Shown: positions 9,265 through 20,024 of the stretch, piece by piece
How positions within the stretch are numbered: position 1 is the stretch's first letter
Layout: each line of letters opens with the position of its first letter
Assembly (NCBI RefSeq): GCF_027579695.1
Contig: NC_083572.1
Coordinates: 18,142,421 to 18,206,420, forward strand
Length of the DNA: 64,000 bases
Direction of reading: 5' to 3'
DNA from: Neoarius graeffei
Taxonomy: Eukaryota > Chordata > Actinopteri > Siluriformes > Ariidae
Made by a program: the position numbers and the translations under genes
The notes under the pieces: model-generated
Told to the model about the DNA's origin: nothing
The model's input: the letters and a program-made list of their open reading frames with translations, nothing else
Database searches by the model: none

Positions 9265-10890
9265 GTGAAAATGCAGCACCCATGCCTCTGGAGGTCCCAG
9301 TCATTTGGGGAGAAGCTTACATCCTGGTCCCAGTCCTCCAGGAAGGAGGACACCCATAAAATTTTTTTTTTTTGTGGGGCTGAGACTCAGGAGGCTGATT
9401 GGGCAGCCTCCGCCCCACTGCCCTCTCCAGAGCCAATGCCAAAGGCTGACAGGGTGGTCTCCACTTCAGAGCCAGCTCCAGAGCCAGCACCAGAGGCCAA
9501 CAGGGTGGCCTTTGCCCCACTGCCCACTCCAGAGCCAATGCCAGAGACTGACAGGGTGGTCTCTGCTCCATTGCCTGCTCTAGAGCCTGCACCAGAAGAT
9601 GACGGGACAACCTCCACTCCAGAGCCAGCACCAGAGGCCGACAGAGTGGCTTCCGCTCCACTGCCCACTCCAGAGCCAGCGCCAGAGGCCGACAGGGTGG
9701 TCTCTGCTTCAGAGCCAGCGCCACAGCCAGTGTCAGAGGCCAACAGGGCAGCCTCCACTCCACTGTCCACTCCAGAGCCAATGCCAGAGGCTGATAGGGT
9801 GGCCTCCACTCCACTGCCCACTCCAGAGCCTGCACCAGAGGCCGACAGGTTGGTCTCTGTTCCACTGCCCACTCCAGAACCTGCGCCAGAGGCTGACAGG
9901 GCGGTCTCCGCTCCACTGCCCACTCCAAAGCCTGCACCAGAGGCCAACAGGGTGGCCTCCTCTCCACTTCCTGCTCCAGAGCCTGTGCCAGAGGCCGACA
10001 GGTTGGTCTCTGTTCAACTGCCCACTCCAGAACCTGTGCCAGAGGCTGACAGGGCAGCATCCACTCCAGTGCCCGCTCCAGAGCCTGCGCCAGAGGCCGA
10101 CAAAGCAGTCCCCACTCCACTGCCTGCTCCAGAGCCTGAGCCAGAGGCCAACGGGGTGGCTTCCACTCCACTGTCCACTCCAAAGACTGCACCAGAGGCT
10201 GACAGGTTGGTCTCTGCTCCACTGCCCTCTTCAGAGCCTGCACCAAAGGCCAACAGGGTGGCCTCCTCTCCACTTCCTGCTCCAGAGCCTGTGCCAGAGG
10301 ATGACAGGGCGGCCTCCACTCCATTGCCCACTCCAGAGTCTGTGCCAGAGGCCAATGGAGTGGCCTCTGCTCCACTGCTAGCTCTGCCAACTGGCTTTGG
10401 AGATGTTGTCGCTCCACCACCAGGCTTCAACAGGGAGGAGCTCTTTGCACCACTGCCAGGTTTCAGAGAGGACCAGCTCTTCACTCTGCCACCGGGCTTC
10501 AGGGAGGATGAGCTCTTCACTCTGCTGCCAGATTTCAGGGAGGACTTTGTCACTCTGGTGCCCATGCCAAGATCCAAGCCCATGTCCCAGCCCATTCCTG
10601 TGCTAACTCTGGTGCCTATTCCAAGATCCAAGCACATGCCCAAGTCCATGCCCATATTAACGCCATATCTCGCACATCACATGCTGCTTCTCTTGAACAT
10701 ATACACGGAAGTAAGGCGGAAGGTAGTTTGTCAATGTCACCTCAAGACGATGCCAACGATTGGTCAAATTTGCGGGAACGTTGTGGTGATTGGATATAAT
10801 TGCAACATCGCCCTGAATTCGCGGGGATTGGTTGAATTTGCGTTGAAGTTGCAAATCACAACATCGCGAAATCCTGGAGGGTCTGTATAG
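9265..10890 (+). CDS. Open frame of proline-rich tandem repeats (uncertain gene)
   Basis: 541 codons with no stop. From about 9400 to 10380 the frame holds 19 copies of a 17-residue unit of the form SAPLPTPEPAPEADRVV (one copy is 13 residues). Four 12-residue units follow (APLPGFREDQLF type), then two 18-residue units (VPMPRSKPM type). All three periods (51, 36 and 54 bp) are multiples of three. The unit lacks stops in several other frames too, including long minus-strand ones, so an open frame alone is weak evidence of a gene. No promoter, splice partner or known domain was recognised. It may be a minisatellite, part of a repeat-protein gene, or part of an unrecognised mobile element. Confidence 0.4.
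   Translation: MKMQHPCLWRSQSFGEKLTSWSQSSRKEDTHKIFFFCGAETQEADWAASAPLPSPEPMPKADRVVSTSEPAPEPAPEANRVAFAPLPTPEPMPETDRVVSAPLPALEPAPEDDGTTSTPEPAPEADRVASAPLPTPEPAPEADRVVSASEPAPQPVSEANRAASTPLSTPEPMPEADRVASTPLPTPEPAPEADRLVSVPLPTPEPAPEADRAVSAPLPTPKPAPEANRVASSPLPAPEPVPEADRLVSVQLPTPEPVPEADRAASTPVPAPEPAPEADKAVPTPLPAPEPEPEANGVASTPLSTPKTAPEADRLVSAPLPSSEPAPKANRVASSPLPAPEPVPEDDRAASTPLPTPESVPEANGVASAPLLALPTGFGDVVAPPPGFNREELFAPLPGFREDQLFTLPPGFREDELFTLLPDFREDFVTLVPMPRSKPMSQPIPVLTLVPIPRSKHMPKSMPILTPYLAHHMLLLLNIYTEVRRKVVCQCHLKTMPTIGQICGNVVVIGYNCNIALNSRGLVEFALKLQITTSRNPGGSV
9400..10380. repeat. 51-bp minisatellite, about 19 units
   Basis: Tandem 51-bp units centred on CCAGAGGCCGACAGGGTGG, with substitutions between copies but a nearly constant period. 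This array explains the long overlapping frames on both strands here. Confidence 0.9.
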
Positions 10891-11016
10891 TACTCTTTCA
10901 GTCAGTCTTGAGCTTGCCCATAACTCATCTGAGCAAAATCATGTTGCATCAGGTCCCACCATCACATTTAGCACATAGTCAATGTCAAGAAATTCAAAAC
11001 TATGTGTAAGATATTA

Positions 11017-11344
11017 GGGCAGCATGGTGGTGTAGTGGTTAGCGCTGTCGCCTCACAGCAAGAAGGTCCTGGGTTCGAGCCCCGGGGCCAGCGAGGGCCT
11101 TTCTGTGCGGAGTTTGCATGTTGTCCGCGTGGGTTTCCTCCGGGTGCTCCGGTTTCCCCCAAAGACATGCAGGTTAGGTTAACTGGTGACTCTAAAGTGA
11201 GTGTGAATGGTTGTCTATGTGTCGGCCCTGTGATGACCTGGCAACTTGTCCAGGGTGTACCCTGCCTTTCGCCCATAGTCAGCTGGGATAGGCTCCAGCT
11301 TGCCTGTGACCCTGTAGAAGGATAAAGCGGCTAGAGATGATGAG
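11017..11344 (+). mobile_element. tRNA-derived SINE (left copy of the duplication)
   Basis: It starts GGGCAGCATGGTGGTGTAG, with an A-box-like TGGTTAGCGCT and a B box GGTTCGAGCCC (RNA polymerase III promoter), then the common body (GGGTTTCCTCCGGGTGCTCC) and a TAGAGATGATGAG tail. The 12-bp sequence tgtaagatatta flanks both sides (11005-11016 and 11345-11356), a clean target duplication. Confidence 0.9.
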
Positions 11345-11417
11345 TGTAAGATATTATACATCAGCAATTTTATTCAAAGAAAGAAAAGAGGAAGATTTGA
11401 AGAAGCTGCTTGTTACC

Positions 11418-11700
11418 AGAGGTGGTGTAGTGGTTAGCACTGGTGTCTCACAGCAAGAAGGTCCTAGGTTCAAGCCCAGCAACTGATGAGGGACTTTCTG
11501 TGTGGAGTTTGCATGTTCACTCTGGTTTCCCCCACAGCCTAAAGTGAGTGTGAATGTTTTTTTGTCTCTATGTGTCAGCCCTGCGATGACCTGGCAGCTT
11601 GTCCAGGGTATACCCTGCCTCTTGCCCATAGTCAGCTGGGATAGGCTCCAGCTTGCCTGCGACCCTGTACAGGATAAGTGTCTACAGATAATGGATGGAT
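11418..11700 (+). mobile_element. SINE, shorter variant, in duplication unit 1
   Basis: It has a GGTGGTGTAGTGGTTAGC promoter start, lacks part of the usual middle, and ends in an ATAATGGATGGATGA tail. The same copy recurs in unit 2. Confidence 0.85.
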
Positions 11701-11965
11701 GAGCCAGAGTCTACAGCACCTAACTGGATGATAAACCACCTGCTGCTTTCCTCCTGGCCTTCACTCACTTCACGCTGTAATCCATCTTGTTCTTGTGATT
11801 TACTTAACAAGGTAATTACTATCTTATTTTAGGCAGTGTTACCTTGTTATGCCATTTTGGGTTGAATTTGCATTGTATTGACATTTACTTCACCAAAAAT
11901 AACAGAAGCATAAAATAGTCAAAATTACTGCTTAAAGTTACTTGGTGTTCACCACATAAATGTTT

Positions 11966-11997
<32 letters not shown>

Positions 11998-12288
11998 CAT
12001 ACTCCCCTTAGCTCCTGAGTGTACAAAATGTTATGTCTTAATGTGTTGATTTATTTGTTGAGTATTTCTTAGCCACAGGATTACATTTATAAGCAGTCAA
12101 ATCAAACTAAGTTATGCTAGCTTGGTTATTTGAGTTTCACCTGTTCTAATTTGCAGCGTAATCAAATGTCTAAAGTAAGATTGATATGTTATCAAATCTA
12201 TGAAAGGGACTAGGCTCTATTTTACCATTTGTTGTGGTGCTACGTAAAAGGGAAAAAAAAGCTAACAGTTATAACTGGCTGCTTCTTG

Positions 12289-12658
12289 GGGTGTACGGTG
12301 GTGTAGTGATTAGCACGGTCGGCTCACGGCAAGAAGATTCTGGGTTTGAACCCAGTGGCCAACAAGGGCCTTTCTGTGTGGAGTTTGCATGTTCTCCCCG
12401 TGTCCACGTGGGTTTCCTCCGGGTGCTCCGGTTTCCCCCACAGTCCAAAGACATGCAGGTTAGGTTAACTGGTGACTCTAAATTGACTGTAGGTGTGAGT
12501 GTGAATGGTTGTCTGTGTCTATGTGTCAGCCCTGTGATGACCTGGCAACTTGTCCAGGGTGTACCCCGCCTTTCGCCCATAGTCAGCTGGGATAGGCTCC
12601 AGCTTGCCTGCGACCCTGTAGAAGGATAAAGTGGCTAGAGATAATGAGATGAGATGAG
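12289..12658 (+). mobile_element. SINE at the junction of the two duplicated units
   Basis: Full-length SINE. Its left flank (gcttcttggg) matches the left flank of the SINE at 13609, and its right flank (tgtaagatatta) matches the right flank of the SINE at 11017. Its 5' half shares GTAGTGATTAGCACGGTC with the right-hand SINE. It looks like a recombinant of the two outer SINEs. Confidence 0.85.
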
Positions 12659-12736
12659 TGTAAGATATTATACATCAGCAATTTTATTCAAAGAAAGAAA
12701 GAAAAGAGGAAGATTTGAAGAAGCTGCTTGTTACCA

Positions 12737-13019
12737 GAGGTGGTGTAGTGGTTAGCACTGGTACCTCACGGCAAGAAGGTCCTGGGTTCAAGCCCAGCAA
12801 CTGATGAGGGACTTTCTGTGTGGAGTTTGCATGTTCACTCTGGTTTCCCCCACAGCCTAAAGTGAGTGTGAATGTTTTTTTGTCTCTATGTGTCAGCCCT
12901 GCGATGACCTGGCAGCTTGTCCAGGGTGTACCCTGCCTCTTGCCCATAGTCAGCTGGGATAGGCTCCAGCTTACCTGCGACCCTGTACAGGATAAGTGTC
13001 TACAGATAATGGATGGATG
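12737..13019 (+). mobile_element. SINE, shorter variant, in duplication unit 2
   Basis: Duplicate of the copy at 11418-11700, with only a few base changes. Confidence 0.85.
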
Positions 13020-13283
13020 AGCCAGAGTCTACAGCACCTAACTGGATGATAAACTACCTGCTGCTTTCCTCCTGGCCTTCACTCACTTCACGCTGTAATC
13101 CATCTTGTTCTTGTGATTTACTTAACAAGGTAATTACTATCTTATTTTAGGCAGTGTTACCTTGTTATGCCATTTTGGGTTGAATTTGCATTGTATTGAC
13201 ATTTACTTCACCAAAAATAACAGAAGCATAAAATAGTCAAAATTACTGCTTAAAGTTACCTGGTGTTCACCACATAAATGTTT

Positions 13284-13319
<36 letters not shown>

Positions 13320-13608
13320 CATACTCCCCTTAGCTCCTGAGTGTACAAAATGTTATGTCTTAATGTGTTGATTTATTTGTTGAGTATTTCTTAGCCACAG
13401 GATTACATTTATAAGCAGTCAAATCAAACTAAGTTATGCTAGCTTGGTTATTTGAGTTTCACCTGTTCTAATTTGCAGCGTAATCAAATGTCTAAAGTAA
13501 GATTGATATGTTATCAAATCTATGAAAGGGACTAGGCTCTATTTTACCATTTGTTGTGGTGCTACGTAAAAGGGAAAAAAAGCTAACAGTTATAATTGGC
13601 TGCTTCTT

Positions 13609-13945
13609 GGGCGGTACGGTGGTGTAGTGATTAGCACGGTCAGCTCACGGCAAGAAGATTCTGGGTTTGAACCCAGTGGCCAACAAGGGCCTTTCTGTGT
13701 GGAGTTTGCATGTTCTCCCCGTGTCTGCGTGGGTTTTCTCCGGGTGCTCCGGTTTCCCCCCACAGTCCAAAGACATGCAGGTTAGGTTAATATGGGATGG
13801 CCTTGAGTGAGGCTCCCAACTGCTCCCTGGGGGCTGTTAGCATGGCTACTCATTGCTCACATGTGTGTATGTTCACTGCTTCAGATGGGTTAAATGCAGA
13901 GAGGAAATTTCACAAGTGTGTGATGAATAAAGTTAGTTGTGCTTT
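13609..13945 (+). mobile_element. SINE with a different 3' half
   Basis: The 5' half is the common tRNA-derived head. After CAGGTTAGGTTAA it changes to another tail (GGGATGGCCTTGAG ... CAGATGGGTTAAATGCAGAG ... GATGAATAAAG). The same chimeric layout recurs at 61558-61885, so this is a true subfamily, not a local accident. Confidence 0.75.
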
Positions 13946-15023
13946 CTTTTTTCTGTCTTGACAGAGTTATTGTATTATCCTGTGAGAGAGTAGATTGTCT
14001 GTATTGGACTGGTGAGATTATTTTGCTGTAAAGGGCTATAGGCTGCAGCATAAAGATGATCATTTGCAACATATGTGCCAAAACCTGCAACAATACATTT
14101 TCATATTTCAGGCAGATGTGAACTCATAAGTTGTATGCCTAATGCATCTTTTAAGTGTGGTTTCCCTGGATGCATAAGAGCTGTTTCTAAGTTTTCAGCC
14201 TTCAAGTCTAACACTTATCACACCTATAAGATTGGGGGGGGGGCTGAAGTGGATAGAGCAGCAGATTTCATGTTTAATCATGTTTCGCTTATTAAAATAT
14301 TCTCAAAATGAGATCATTCTCTCATAATTATGAGATGCACAACTCATTATCATGAGAAAACGCCTTTTACTTTTTATTTGGTAAATGCCATGAGGTTCTG
14401 TATTAAGTGTAAATAGTCTTTCCTTACCACATCCAATATCTTATATACTTTCTCTATTGTTACGTTTTTAGACACCTCATTAGTATCAACCCCGAGAGGG
14501 GAACAAAGGCCAGCCAGGGGAAGGTGGTGTCCAAGAAGACAGGGAAGCTGGTCCAGAAAAAGGCAGCAACTGTGAAACTCCATGTGGTCACCCTTATTAA
14601 AAACCTCATGGATTTTGAGTGGGGCTTTATACAGCCCACAACACATCTCCACACAGGCCCTCACTTTCATAAAGGAGTTGCCCACACTGCAATCACCCGT
14701 TCATGTTGTCATTTTAAGGTAATGAGTCTTAGCATTGTGATCTGTTCAGTTCAGTACAGTTCAGTTCACTCTGCAGTTTGTTTGTTCTTTGACTCAGTTT
14801 GGATTTACCATGATTATAACTCATGAAAGATGGATACTGAAGGCAAGGTACATTCAGTATGGTCTGCAAGTTGTATACAGATTATTAAAAAGCTGTTTGA
14901 CATGATTAATTGTTCTTGATTGTATTTTACAACAATTTCAAGTAATGAAATTATTTAGTTGTTGTATATATTTGATGCAGTGGCTTTAATAGAGCTAATG
15001 TTATATAGCCATCTCTTATCACA
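13946..15023. other. AT-rich DNA without recognised genes
   Basis: Apart from the exon-like stretch at about 14464-14725 and a G-run near 14235, I see no coding, RNA or repeat structure here. Confidence 0.6.
14464..14725 (+). other. Exon-like open stretch of unknown origin
   Basis: A pyrimidine-rich stretch ending in TTTTTAG (before about 14470) is followed by an open frame of roughly 85 codons. It includes GKVVSKKTGKLVQKKAATVK and DFEWGFIQPTT, and ends at an AAG-GTAATG donor-like site near 14722. The DNA is less AT-rich than its neighbours. No family was recognised. It could be an upstream exon of the plus-strand gene at 21940, a retroelement scrap or chance. Confidence 0.25.
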
Positions 15024-15594
15024 CAGTGGTGCTTGAAAGTTTGTGAACCCTTTAGAATTTTGTCTATTTCTGCATAAATATGACCTAAAACAACATCACA
15101 TTTTCACACAAGTCATAAAAGTAGATAAAGAAAACCCAGTTAAACAAATGAGACAAAAATATTAGACTTGGTCATTTATTTATTGAGGAAAATGATCCAA
15201 AATTACATATCTGTGAGTGGCAAAAGTATGTGAACCTCTAGGATTAGCAGTTAATTTGAAGGTGAAATTAGAGTCAGGTGTTTTCAATCAATGGGATGAC
15301 AATCAGGTGTGAGTGGGCACCCTGTTTTATTTAAAGAACAGGGATCTATCAAAGTAACCTGGCAACTTGTCCAGGGTGTACCCCACCTCTCGCCCATAGT
15401 CAACTGGAATTAGGCTCCAGCTTGCCTGCGACCTTGTAGAACAGGATAAGCGGCTACAGATAATGGATGGATGGATGGATCTGTCAAAGTCTGATCTTCA
15501 CAACACATGTTTATGGAAGTGTATCATGGCACGAACAAAGGATATTTCTGAGGACCTCAGAAAAAGCGTTATTTGATGCTCATCAGGATATAGG
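15024..15594 (+). mobile_element. Tc1/mariner remnant (5' part)
   Basis: It begins CAGTGGTGCTTGAAAGTTTG after TA and runs into the start of a transposase reading MARTKDISEDLRKS, which then breaks. The related deletion derivative at 26266-27013 is of the same family. The copy is interrupted by a SINE tail at 15358-15475 and stops just before the LTR-like block at 15597. Confidence 0.8.
15358..15475 (+). mobile_element. 5'-truncated SINE tail inserted in a Tc1 element
   Basis: Only the last part of the common SINE (CTGGCAACTTGTCCAGGGTG ... ATGGATGGATGGAT) is present. The Tc1 sequence ggatctatcaaagt before it is repeated as ggatctgtcaaagt after it. This matches a target duplication of about 14 bp from a LINE-driven, 5'-truncated insertion. 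Confidence 0.7.
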
Positions 15595-15596
15595 AT

Positions 15597-18500
15597 TGTA
15601 GGTAACACAGTCTGTCTAAAAACTACAACACAGTCCCTTTAAGGACTACAACTCCCATCACCAGCTTCCGCGTTGACCTGCGTCACGCCGGGGCGGGATT
15701 TCTAATGTCACATCCTCCAGAAAGGCATAAGAAACCCGGAAACTTCCAACTCGGTCTCTTTTGGTGCTGTGATTTCAACACGGACACAAGGAGGACTTCT
15801 CTCTCTCTCTCTCTCTCCCGTCTTGGATTTCAAGCCATCCAAGCACAAAGAGATTTGCTCCGGCAAGCAAACCAGATAAGACGTCTTTTTCCTTCTTTCT
15901 TGCAAGAATCAGAGTTTTGCGCTTTTCTTTCACCTTTGGCCACGGTAGATCCTAGAATCGTGCTATTTTAAAACTCAGCTTGAGTTACAACCAGTTTTAT
16001 TCATTATCAGTATGTATGACTGCAGCCCAAAGTAGTCTATTTAAAGTTAAGAAGCGGCTGGATCCCTTTCTAACTAAAGAAAACTGTGCACATTGTTTAA
16101 TCAGAGTTTTTTTCTTCCCACGAGCTACAAAGCGTCGGACCAAGAATTCTCTGCTTTCCACAGACGTGCTCCACGAGCTCCTGTGAACTCAGCCTCTCCA
16201 AGAATTCTCTGCGTTTTCTACAGAAGCAACTCACGTGCTTCACAACGGTGAAACTCCAAAAATCTCGGAACATCTCTTCATAATCCTGCTAAATGCAAGA
16301 TATTGAGTAAGACTTGGTATTTGGGCAAAACCTAGTCTTAGGAATTAGCTTTTATTGAAGTAGTGTGAATTTAAACTCAGGAACGGTTTAATTGTTTACA
16401 CTGTAGACACGCAGCGTGTTGAATTGATGATTGTATCATTTTGTTTTAATCTCTCAGTTGTTTTAATAGATAGGCTGTGCATGCTTCTCTTTACTCCTCA
16501 CTAACGCTTTAATTTCCTTATCACACATTTTGATCTTATCAAGGTTTCAGTGGATTCAGTACTGTTATAAGCTAGTGAAATTAGCCTATGGCTAATTTCT
16601 TTTGTCCCATTAGCATCCAAAGCACTGGCGGCTCGTTAATAGGGGCGATTTGGGCGACGCACTCCCAAACAGGGAGGGAGATTTTTTTTTTATCTACTCC
16701 TACTACCACGGCAACAGTAATGTCATTGTCCAATCAGGCTAAGGTCGCGCCTGGTGTAGCCACGCCCTTTTGGGGCGATTTCTGTCAGGTTCAGATTTGC
16801 CCCAAAATCTCCCATTGACACTAATGGCACGTACGTTTTTTTTTTCGAAAATCATGCTCCCAATGCATTTTCTATTAGGTTTTATGTGCTCACACAAGCA
16901 GCATGCTTACCTGTTGCGCCAGCATGCTTACGCCTGTTGCGCCACGCAAGTGTTGCCAGATTGGGCAGTTTTAAGTGCTTTTTGGTGGGTTATGAACATA
17001 ATTTTGGGCTGGAAAACGCAACTTGCGCGGGAAATGTATGAACATTCTATGAAGAAGATGGCGGTGAGTGTTGAGTGGAACAATACGATAGCGTCTCTGA
17101 AAGAAGTTCCCTTTAGTCGTCGTACCAATGAGGAGAAAACGGCAATCAAACAGCTAGGACCTCCTAGACCGAATTTAAACATCAAGCAAGTGTCTACGAA
17201 GGGGGAGAAGACCTACTCAAGAGGTTTTAACAAGAACTGGTACCACCGGAAAACTTGGCTAGTTGGCTGTGATGTAGTCAATGCTCGTTTTTGCTACCCT
17301 TGCATTCTCTTCCACCCTGGAAGTAGCATAGCAGATGGTACAGTGATATCTGATATTTGAATTTACTAGGCAAAAGGTTTTTGTGTGTGTGTGTGTGTGT
17401 TACCAATGGCAGTTTAACATTGCCATGTTTTTGTTTTACCAGTGGCAGTTTAACATTGCCATGCTTGGAATATTTCAGTAGCCTCAAGTTCTCTCTGACT
17501 TGGTGTAAATTAAGCATATTTTCAGTTTTTATATATTGTACAGTATGTGTGTTCTTTGGAGCCAGCAGCACCTTACCTTTTTTCCAACTTGTTAAGCCAA
17601 GTTGCACTGACTACAAAACCTTGTGTGTATATAGCTAAATAACTAAAGCCTTTTGTGTTCATTGACATGCTTGTAATACTTTAAATTTCCTTTTAAGGCA
17701 TGGCTTTCTGGAGGAATTCTTGGGAAAAAAACTGCAGAATTTATTTAGAATTATTATTTGTTGTTAAAATGGTGCAATTCTATATAAAAAAAACAAATAA
17801 TTAAGCTGCACATGTTTGTTTGATGGTTATGCTTTTCTTCATCTTTTTCAAAACTTAAACACTTGTTTTGGATTTATATCCTGCCACTTTAATTGCATTC
17901 TTTAGAATGAAGAAATTAGAATATGTTTATAATTAAGAATTTGTGTCTACTTATTATAGAATACTGGAAAAATATGAGAAAATAAATGAGTAATGTAATA
18001 TATTAATTGATTGTGATGCCAAATGTTTTGCTTTGAAGGCTTCACAATGAATCTTCCTTAGTTTTAGCCTGGCAAGCCAGACTAAATGTGAATATTTGCC
18101 ACTCGTAGGGAAAAATATTTTTGGCCGCTAGGCGGGTGGGTCTAGTTTACTAGGCTACCTTAGTTTGCCACCTTTAACTTGTTCAGTGTTTCCACCTAGT
18201 GGAGAGAAGAGATATTGTCTATATTGATATCTGAATTTACCAGGCAAAAACAAGTTTGGCCAATTGATTTGCTACCTAGGTCAATTTACTTCAGTCCTGT
18301 GGACATTTATGGTCCGTGTAGACATAACGGGGGAAAACTGCCCCCCCCTGAAAAAAAATTCAGGAGCCGCCACTGATCCAAAGCTAAGTGTATTGTCTTA
18401 GAAACACGTGGTGGTCCTCCCCCCCACACACAAATACCTTAGCTAGCATTCCTTTACCTTAGCTAGCAACCCACGCTAGCCTTTCTTTTGCTAGGCCATA

Positions 18501-19176
18501 GGCCTTACCACGTGGTGGTCCTCCCCCCCACACACAAACACACCTTAGCATTCCTTTGCCTTAGCTAAACACAAGGCTAATCTAGGCCTCCACACGTGGC
18601 CACATGTCTCACAAACCCACCTTAGCTAGCTTCCCTTTGTCTTAGCTTAGGCACACGAGGCTAATCTAGGCCTACACAAACACGTGGTCACCAGTCCTCA
18701 CCAGGCGTGACACACACAAGCACATCTTAATTAGCACACAAAGCTAATCTTTTGTCTTCACCACAACACACTCGCACACACTCACACACACACTCATCAA
18801 GTATATCCTACTGTTTGTATAAATTTCAACTGCCATTATTCATTTATTACTGAAACTGTGTGTTTTATTTGTGTTCCAATATTTCTGAAGTCAAACAATC
18901 TCCAAGAATTCAAAGGTGCATATGATTTATGTAATATGGTAAGTGATCATAATAATTTGGAATATACCATAATTTAGCTGTTTGGTAATTTATTATTAAG
19001 CACCAAAATTAATGGTATTAATTAATGAGACTGATTCCATGAGTGATTTAATGATAATATGAGAATGATTCAATGAGAATGATTCAATGGTATGATTCAA
19101 ATGAGACTGATTCAATTTAATTATTAACCTTCAGATTTAATGAGATTGATCACTCAATTACCCAAATGCCCCTACA
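15597..19176. mobile_element. Probable solo LTR of an old retrovirus-like or LTR element, split by a hAT
   Basis: Ends are TGTAGG and CCTACA, flanked by the 4-bp duplication GGAT (15593-15596 and 19177-19180). Without the hAT element inside (16623-18375 plus its duplicated target) the LTR is about 1.8 kb. No internal retroviral genes or second LTR are seen in the window, so a solo LTR left by recombination is the simplest reading. Copy-internal imperfect repeats of about 105 bp (starting near 18404 and 18509) are present. It is a broken, old fossil; the family is unassigned. Confidence 0.55.
16623..18375 (+). mobile_element. hAT DNA transposon remnant with 8-bp target duplication
   Basis: The ends are CACTGGCGGCTC on the left and the complement of CAGTGGCGGCTCCTG on the right. 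They are flanked by the 8-bp duplication ATCCAAAG (16615-16622 and 18376-18383). The plus-strand frame at 16770-17360 carries the N-terminus of a hAT transposase of the TTF-zinc-finger/ZMYM1-like kind. It includes SRGFNKNWYHRKTWL and ARFCYPCILFHPG, where the zinc finger begins. The catalytic and dimerisation parts are missing. Confidence 0.85.
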
Positions 19177-19469
19177 GGATAATTGGAATACCACTGACTG
19201 AAGAATTCATAAAAATATTCTACACAAATATATTTTACACAGTTTTTTAATGATGGACTGAAACAACTGCTCATTAAAATCCTGTTCTGAGTTTGGGGTC
19301 AAATGGTTTTTGTTCTTTACTCTGTATAGAGAAACATTTTGAGCTTTGTATTTCACATATACTACAAATGTTGTAGCTAGAGATCAGGAAGTACACTGGA
19401 GTATTCCTTTAGAACAGTATATTTTATCATCATATAAATTATTACCCACATTATCTGTGTGTAGTTTTC

Positions 19470-19890
19470 TATACTTTCCCTGTGTCCATGTGGGTTTTCT
19501 ACAGATTACCTGGTTTCCTCCCACCCCCCAAACATCCCAGTACACTGTTAGAAATAGGGGTACAGTAGAAATCAATTTCTGTCCCTCAAGATCCAGTCTA
19601 CACTACCCCCTAGGATACCCCCAAGGGCTCATTATTGGACCTCAAGTTAACTAAGTGTACCTTTGGCTAAACGGTACATATATGTTCCCAAGCAGTATAT
19701 AAACAGAACAAATAAGTACCTTAGAGGATACTGCCCCAGTGACAAGAAGTTCTACCCCTAAAGGTACAATGTGCTTTATTTTCTGAGAGTGTAGGATGCT
19801 GTCCCATCCAGGGTGTGTTCCTGGGATAGGCTCCTGATCCACCATGACCCTGACCAGGATAAAAGGGTTGCTGAATATGAATGAATGAAC
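19470..19890 (+). mobile_element. Old SINE interrupted by a small MITE
   Basis: SINE body pieces (CCATGTGGGTTTTCTACAGA at 19485 and CCATCCAGGGTGTGTTCCTG at about 19803) flank a 250-bp insert at about 19540-19793. The insert's ends, ACACTGTTAGAAA and TTTCTGAGAGTGT, are inverted repeats next to TA. Confidence 0.7.
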
Positions 19891-20024
19891 GATTTCTGAA
19901 AATAGGCATACAAACCTCCATTATATCCTTGAGGTTACATGACCGCAGGAACTAGATGGGCATGGGACACTTACTAAAAATTTCATATTTACACCAGCCA
20001 CTTTATTTGGCAATGCTACTCTGA

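Larger units (their letters stand above)
11345..13608. repeat. Tandem duplication of a ~0.95-kb unit joined by a SINE (period ~1.31 kb)
   Basis: Unit 1 (about 11345-12288) and unit 2 (about 12659-13608) are nearly identical over their length. Each holds its own shorter SINE copy, a TTAG microsatellite and AT-rich non-coding DNA. Small differences include one extra AAAG and the TTAG count. A full SINE lies between them, and others flank the pair. No coding sequence was seen. Confidence 0.92.

Noticed and set aside
9317-10420. Long minus-strand ORF over the proline-rich array
   Set aside because: It is the mirror reading of the 51-bp array, which lacks stops in several frames; no domain and odd composition.
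14374-14685. 103-codon minus-strand ORF
   Set aside because: Antisense to the exon-like stretch; no domain and no splice or promoter signals.
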